A DNA stretch of 64,000 bases from Dyella sp. EPa41. GTDB lineage: Bacteria; Pseudomonadota; Gammaproteobacteria; Xanthomonadales; Rhodanobacteraceae. The notes under the pieces were generated by a model that saw only the letters and a program-made list of their open reading frames with translations, was not told the DNA's origin and searched no databases. The stretch spans positions 115,912 through 179,911 of the forward strand of contig NZ_BCPR01000001.1 in NCBI RefSeq assembly GCF_016586165.1, read 5' to 3'. The translations under genes and the position numbers were made by a program. Of this stretch, positions 59,952 to 64,000 are shown piece by piece; the first letter of the stretch is position 1; each line of letters starts with the position of its first letter.

Positions 59952-60974
59952 ATGAAAATCCAGCCCCAAGCCTCGCTCCGATTCGCCATCACCGCCGTCG
60001 TCGTCATCGTGGCGCTGCTGCTGGGCCATGCCCTGTGGCGGCACTACATGTATTCGCCCTGGACGCGCGACGGTCGCGTGCGCGCGGAGGTGGTGCGCGT
60101 CGCGCCGGACGTGTCCGGCCTGGTGACGAAGGTGGCGGTGATCGACAACCAGGAAGTGAACAAGGGCGACGTGCTGTTCGAGATCGACCCCTTGCGCTTC
60201 CGCATCGCCTTGCAGCAGGCCGAGGCGAACCTCGATGCCGCGAAGGCGAGTGCGCGCGCGGCCGGCGCGAACATCGATGCCGTACTGGCCAGCGCCGCCG
60301 CGCGCAAGGCCGAATACGACATGCGCCAGGAGCAGGCCACGCGCCGCGAACAGCTGGCCGAGGTCGTGCCGAAGGAGGAGCGCACGGATGCCAAGTCCGC
60401 TGCCGAGACCGCGCGCGCGATCTGGCAGCAGGCGCAGGCCAGCGGCCACCAGGCCAATGCCGCGCGCGAGCAGGCCGAAGCCGCGGTGGTGCAGGCGCAG
60501 GTGGCGGTGGACCGCGCCAAGCTCGACCTGGAGCGCACCGAAGTGCGTGCCCCCGTCGACGGCTACGTGACCAACCTCGACGTGCGCGTGGGCGACTATG
60601 CCGCCACCGGTACGCCGCGCCTCGCGCTGATCGATCGCCACAGCTACTACATCTACGGCTACTTCGAGGAAACCAAGCTGCCGCACCTGCGCGTGGGCGA
60701 TCCGGTGGATATCCGCCTGATGAGCGGTGGCACGCACCTCAAGGGACGCATCATCGGCGTGGCGCGCGGCATCACCGACCGCGACAACCCGACCGGCAAG
60801 GATCTGCTCGCCGACGTGAATCCCACCTTCAACTGGGTGCGGCTGGCGCAGCGCGTGCCGGTGCGCATCGCGATCGACGAGTCCAGCGCGCCCAGGGACG
60901 TGGTGCTGGCGGCGGGCATGACCGCCAGCATCGACGTGCAGCCGCGACGCGTACTGGACAAGCGCGAACACTGA
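59952..60974 (+). CDS. HlyD/EmrA-type periplasmic adaptor
   Basis: A 340-residue membrane fusion protein with one N-terminal helix, the biotin-lipoyl half VSGLVTKVAVIDNQEVNKGD, a long coiled coil (about residues 90-195) and the second lipoyl half VRAPVDGYVTNLDVRVGDY. ATG at 59952 was chosen over GTG at 59943. It links the FUSC permease to the outer membrane; no outer-membrane channel gene follows. Confidence 0.92.
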   Translation: MKIQPQASLRFAITAVVVIVALLLGHALWRHYMYSPWTRDGRVRAEVVRVAPDVSGLVTKVAVIDNQEVNKGDVLFEIDPLRFRIALQQAEANLDAAKASARAAGANIDAVLASAAARKAEYDMRQEQATRREQLAEVVPKEERTDAKSAAETARAIWQQAQASGHQANAAREQAEAAVVQAQVAVDRAKLDLERTEVRAPVDGYVTNLDVRVGDYAATGTPRLALIDRHSYYIYGYFEETKLPHLRVGDPVDIRLMSGGTHLKGRIIGVARGITDRDNPTGKDLLADVNPTFNWVRLAQRVPVRIAIDESSAPRDVVLAAGMTASIDVQPRRVLDKREH

Positions 60975-61087
60975 CGTTGCTTCATGCGCCGTTGCGCGAA
61001 AACGACGGCGCCGTCACGTCGGACATTGAAGGGTGCACATACCGCGCGTTCCACCCGGGGCGCCGGGTTGCCTTAACATGGCGCCCC

Positions 61088-62482
61088 ATGAATCGATCCC
61101 TGCCCTCGCCGCGCGGCCTCGCCCGCCGATTGTTGTCACTGCGGCGCCGTCGCGGCCTGGATCTGTCCGGCCATCCGAACTTCGCCGTGCCGCCGGCGTC
61201 CATCACCACGCTGAGCGGGCCAGGCGCCTTCCGCGAGACGCTGCTGGCGATGATCGCGCAGGCCCAGCGGCGCATCGTGCTGGTCGCGCTGTACCTGCAG
61301 GACGATGACGCCGGACGCGAGGTGCTCGATGCGCTGTACGCGGCGCGCGCGGCGCGGCCATCGCTCGGCATCGAGGTCTACGTCGACTGGCACCGCGCGC
61401 GTCGGGGGTTGATCGGCAAGCGCGCCAGCGAAGGCAATGCGGCGATGTATCGCGACTATGCGCAGCGACTGGGCGAAGGCGTCGTCGTGCGCGGCGTGCC
61501 GGTGCAGACGCGCGAGCTGTTCGGCGTCTTGCACCTGAAGGGCTTCATCATCGACGACGCCGTGCTCTACAGCGGCGCGAGCCTCAACGACGTCTACCTC
61601 GCGAAGCACGAGCGCTACCGGCTGGATCGCTATCACCTGATCCGCCATCGCGGGCTGGCCGACAGCATGGTCGATTTCGTGGCCCGCCAGTTCCGCGACA
61701 GCGATGCCGTGCCGCGCTTCGATCGCCTGCCACTGCCTCGACCGCGCGACATGCAGGAACCGATCCGGCGCCTGCGCCAGTCACTGCAGCAGGCGCGCTA
61801 CGGTGGCGCCGGCGAAACCCCCGGCGAGGGTGACGTCACGGTCATCCCGCTCGCGGGGTTCGGACGTGGCGACAACGCGCTCAACGACACCTTGCTGGGG
61901 CTGCTGCGCGAGGCACGCCAGCGCGTGATCCTGCTGACGCCGTACTTCAACCTGCCGCGGCCGGTGCGCGCGGCGATCGGCCAGCTGCTGCGCCGTGGCT
62001 GTCGCCTCGACATCATGGTGGGCGACAAGACCGCCAACGACTTCTACATACCGCCCGGGCAGCCGTTCAGTCGCATCGGCCTGTTGCCGTATCTCTACGA
62101 GAGCAACCTGCGCCGCTTCGCACGCCTGCACCAGGGCGCCATCGACAGCGGTCAGCTCAACCTGTGGCTATGGCGTGACCGGGACAACAGCTATCACCTC
62201 AAGGGCCTGTTCGTGGACGACGAATGGGCGGTGCTTACCGGCAACAACCTCAATCCCCGCGCGTGGGCGCTGGATCTGGAAAACGGCCTGCTGTTGCGTG
62301 ATCCCTCGCGGCAACTGCACGAGCAACATGAAGCGGAGTGGCAGGCGCTGCGCCGTCATGCGACGCGCCTGGACCATTATCGCGACCTGCAGGGCGCGCG
62401 CAGCTATCCGCCCGAGGTGCGCAAACTGCTGAAGCGGCTGCGGCGGGTGCGGCTGGATCGGTTGATTGGGCGGTTGCTGTAA
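61088..62482 (+). CDS. pssA: CDP-diacylglycerol--serine O-phosphatidyltransferase (PssA, PLD type)
   Basis: Makes phosphatidylserine, the precursor of phosphatidylethanolamine. The 464-residue chain has two HKD motifs, HLKGFIIDDAVLYSGASLNDVY near residue 150 and HLKGLFVDDEWAVLTGNNLNPRAW near 375, as in the E. coli PssA of the phospholipase D family. The alternate PLD-like cardiolipin synthases lack the YLYE and DKTANDFYIP parts seen here. ATG at 61088 was chosen; upstream codons do not fit. Confidence 0.94.
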   Translation: MNRSLPSPRGLARRLLSLRRRRGLDLSGHPNFAVPPASITTLSGPGAFRETLLAMIAQAQRRIVLVALYLQDDDAGREVLDALYAARAARPSLGIEVYVDWHRARRGLIGKRASEGNAAMYRDYAQRLGEGVVVRGVPVQTRELFGVLHLKGFIIDDAVLYSGASLNDVYLAKHERYRLDRYHLIRHRGLADSMVDFVARQFRDSDAVPRFDRLPLPRPRDMQEPIRRLRQSLQQARYGGAGETPGEGDVTVIPLAGFGRGDNALNDTLLGLLREARQRVILLTPYFNLPRPVRAAIGQLLRRGCRLDIMVGDKTANDFYIPPGQPFSRIGLLPYLYESNLRRFARLHQGAIDSGQLNLWLWRDRDNSYHLKGLFVDDEWAVLTGNNLNPRAWALDLENGLLLRDPSRQLHEQHEAEWQALRRHATRLDHYRDLQGARSYPPEVRKLLKRLRRVRLDRLIGRLL

Positions 62483-62498
62483 CGCGCGTCATGCCATT

Positions 62499-62587
62499 GT
62501 AGGAGCGCACCCAGTGCGCGACCGCGGCGTGGCGGGTGCATCATGGTGTCATCGCGAGCGTCTGTCGCGCACTGGGTGCGCTCCTAC
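62499..62587. repeat. REP inverted pair after pssA
   Basis: GTAGGAGCGCACCCAGTGCG starts at 62499 and its complement ends at 62587. It lies between the convergent pssA and GNAT genes. Confidence 0.9.
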
Positions 62588-62602
62588 AGGGGAGTGGGGC
62601 GC

Positions 62603-63199
62603 TCAGCCCGCCAGGCGCTCCAGCCGCATCGCCAGCCAGCGCGCGACATCCGGCCACTCGCTGTCGATCACGCTGTAGCACACGGTATGGCGCAGGCCGC
62701 CGTCGGGGCGGCGCTTGTGGTTGCGCAGCACGCCTTCGCGCTGCGCGCCAAGGCGCTCGATGGCGCGTTGCGAGTCGAGGTTGCGATGGTCGGTATGCAG
62801 TTCCACCGCCACGCAGCCCAGTGTCTCGAAGGCGTGCTGGAAAAGCAGGCGCTTGCAGGCCGTGTTGAGGTGGCTCTTCTGCCAGCGCCTGGCGTACCAG
62901 GTGTAGCCGATCGCCACGCGCGGCAGGTCCGGCGCGAAGTCGTAGTAGCGCGTGGTGCCGACGATCTCGCCACTGGTCTTTTCGCGCACCGCGAAGGGCA
63001 GCATGGCGCCGGTGGCCTGGCCCTTCAGTGCCTTGGCGATGTAGTCCGCCGCTTCTCCCGGCGCCGGTGCGCTGGTGAACCACAGGTTCCACAGCTCACC
63101 GTCGGCCGCCGCGGCTTCCAGTGCCGGCGCATGCGCGGCGGTGAGCGGTTCGAGCACGACGTGGTCGTCTTCCAGGCGAAGCGGGGTGAGCGTGGGCAT
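62603..63199 (-). CDS. GNAT-family N-acetyltransferase
   Basis: A 198-residue acetyltransferase of the RimJ/RimL type. The acetyl-CoA-binding part is RVAIGYTWYARRWQKSHLNTACKRLLFQHAFE, and the end VELHTDHRNLDSQRAIERLGAQREGVLRNH fits the fold. The acceptor is not known; a protein N-terminus or small molecule is possible. Confidence 0.88.
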   Translation of the reverse strand: MPTLTPLRLEDDHVVLEPLTAAHAPALEAAAADGELWNLWFTSAPAPGEAADYIAKALKGQATGAMLPFAVREKTSGEIVGTTRYYDFAPDLPRVAIGYTWYARRWQKSHLNTACKRLLFQHAFETLGCVAVELHTDHRNLDSQRAIERLGAQREGVLRNHKRRPDGGLRHTVCYSVIDSEWPDVARWLAMRLERLAG

Positions 63200-63553
63200 G
63201 GCGGCTCCGGTATTCGGGGAGCGGTGATTTAAGCAGTCGCGCCGGTCGGACGACAGTGGCGGGCGGATGCATGCCGGCGCGCAGCCGATGTCCCACCGGC
63301 GATCGCAAGCTTCTCAGACTTCCTTCTCAGACTTTTCTGATGGGATGACATGGCATGCCCACCTAGACTTTCGCTCGTGTCGCGGTTGCCAGGGACTTCG
63401 TCGCATACCTGCCAGGAAGGCATGACACCCCGGTATCCGGCGAACCGCGTCACCCTGTTTCCCCTTGCGTGGACCCTGATGGCGCAGCGTTCCCGGGCCC
63501 GTTTGCCGGCAGGCGGCCCGATCCGGGTCGCCGGTTGGCGTGCCGGCGTGGCG
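63200..63553. other. 354-base gap with no supported gene
   Basis: The gap between the GNAT gene and the DUF465 gene. The only open frame worth noting is a 40-codon minus-strand frame at 63229-63351 with a GGTGGG upstream, too short to accept. TCTCAGACTT occurs twice near 63312-63335. I see no promoter, terminator or hairpin of note. Confidence 0.5.
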
Positions 63554-63790
63554 TCAGGCGTCCAGATCGGGAATCAGCCGGCTTTCCAGGCGGGCGATGT
63601 GGTCTTTCAGCAGCAGCTTGCGCTTCTTCAGGCGGGTGATCTGCAGTTCGTCGCGGCTCATCGACGAGGCGAGATGCTCGATGGCGACGTCGAGATCGCG
63701 GTGCTCGACACGCAGTTCGGCCAGCAGGTGGGCGATTTCGGCTTGATCCTGAACCTGCATGACGTCGGGCGCGTGCTGGAAAGACAGCAT
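63554..63790 (-). CDS. DUF465 (YdcH-like) small protein
   Basis: A 78-residue protein of two long helices with the end [21 protein letters not shown] typical of the YdcH family. Such proteins have no firm function. ATG at 63790 opens the frame, 71 bases from the divergent ttcA start. Confidence 0.88.
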   Translation of the reverse strand: MLSFQHAPDVMQVQDQAEIAHLLAELRVEHRDLDVAIEHLASSMSRDELQITRLKKRKLLLKDHIARLESRLIPDLDA

Positions 63791-63861
63791 GGAAGTCTAC
63801 TCCTGCCGGACCCGGGACGCTCGGGCCGCTACAATGGGGGGCCGTTCCGCCCGATACCGTC

Positions 63862-64000
63862 ATGTCCGCCGTCCAGCCCGACGCCATCCGCAAGCAGCAC
63901 CATGAGGCCGCCAAGCTGGCCAAGCGCCTGCGTCATCAGGTCGGCCAGGTCGTGGCCGACTTCAACATGATCGAAGACGGCGACAAGGTGATGGTGTGCC
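63862..64000 (+). CDS. ttcA: tRNA 2-thiocytidine biosynthesis protein TtcA (cut by window edge)
   Basis: Thiolates cytidine 32 in tRNA. Only the first 46 residues are visible: the [28 protein letters not shown] stretch matches the TtcA N-terminus, just before the SGGKDS loop that lies beyond the window. ATG at 63862. The rest of the gene is outside. Confidence 0.88.
   Translation, partial: MSAVQPDAIRKQHHEAAKLAKRLRHQVGQVVADFNMIEDGDKVMVC

Noticed and set aside
63229..63351. 40-codon minus-strand frame with a GGTGGG upstream
   Set aside because: Too short and too rich in Arg and Ser to support, with no similar neighbour or known family; kept only as a note for the gap entry.

Overview
The window is a high-GC gammaproteobacterial chromosome segment, most like the Xanthomonadales family Rhodanobacteraceae (Dyella, Luteibacter, Rhodanobacter type). 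The lineage call rests on four things: Xanthomonas-style carbohydrate-uptake and pigment loci with a chorismatase-type (XanB2-like) enzyme, a LysR-type regulator with a conserved basic N-terminal extension next to the glyoxylate genes, Xanthomonas-like xylan operators, and many GTGGGAGCGC/GTAGGAGCGC REP-type repeats. All assignments come from reading the sequence; no database search was run.

Layout. (1) 1-10087: a xylan and glucuronate utilisation locus in two divergent arms. The left arm carries uxaC (cut by the window edge), a GH10 xylanase and an ExuT-like hexuronate transporter. The right arm carries a TonB-dependent receptor, a GPH-family glycoside transporter, a GH43 enzyme and an aldose 1-epimerase. 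Two 14-bp palindromes very close to the Xanthomonas xyl-box lie between the arms. (2) 10296-12548: ppk2, a small RRM-like protein, queD and a phasin. (3) 12621-20443: the complete ATP synthase operon atpIBEFHAGDC, with repeat elements in most spacers. (4) 20465-23330: a TonB C-terminal-like protein, glmU and an exported hypothetical. (5) 23334-33861: an aryl-polyene (xanthomonadin-type) pigment cluster with chorismatase, ACP, membrane protein, two hotdog proteins, acyltransferase, LolA-like protein, MMPL exporter, FabG, glycosyltransferase, chain-length-factor-like protein and ketosynthase. It holds a 287-bp MITE-like element.

(6) 33937-42796: DUF218 protein, hemF, an exported TVNG-repeat protein, gpmA, a CcdC-like protein, a P-II gene, ubiK, comM and a CPA1 antiporter, with a possible small RNA locus before the antiporter. 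(7) 42955-47948: the glyoxylate shunt genes aceB and aceA with a divergent LysR regulator, then a LysE/RhtB exporter. (8) 48105-53187: a leftward group of acyltransferase, arfB, truC, ubiB, ubiJ, trmL and a small exported protein. (9) 53486-64000: M16 peptidase, lipoprotein, a MarR-regulated FUSC/DUF1656/HlyD efflux operon, E. coli-type pssA, a GNAT, a DUF465 protein and the start of ttcA.

The genes link up in several places. The xylan arms plausibly cover import, depolymerisation and entry of glucuronate into metabolism. The pigment cluster has a head-group maker, carrier, elongation enzymes and export, but no visible aryl-AMP ligase. UbiK, UbiJ and UbiB, all tied to aerobic ubiquinone synthesis, are encoded at two places here. 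The most unusual non-coding features are the repeats in the atp spacers, the subfamily-linked REP pairs, the MITE-like element fused to the ACP stop codon, and the C-rich-loop RNA candidate before the antiporter gene.
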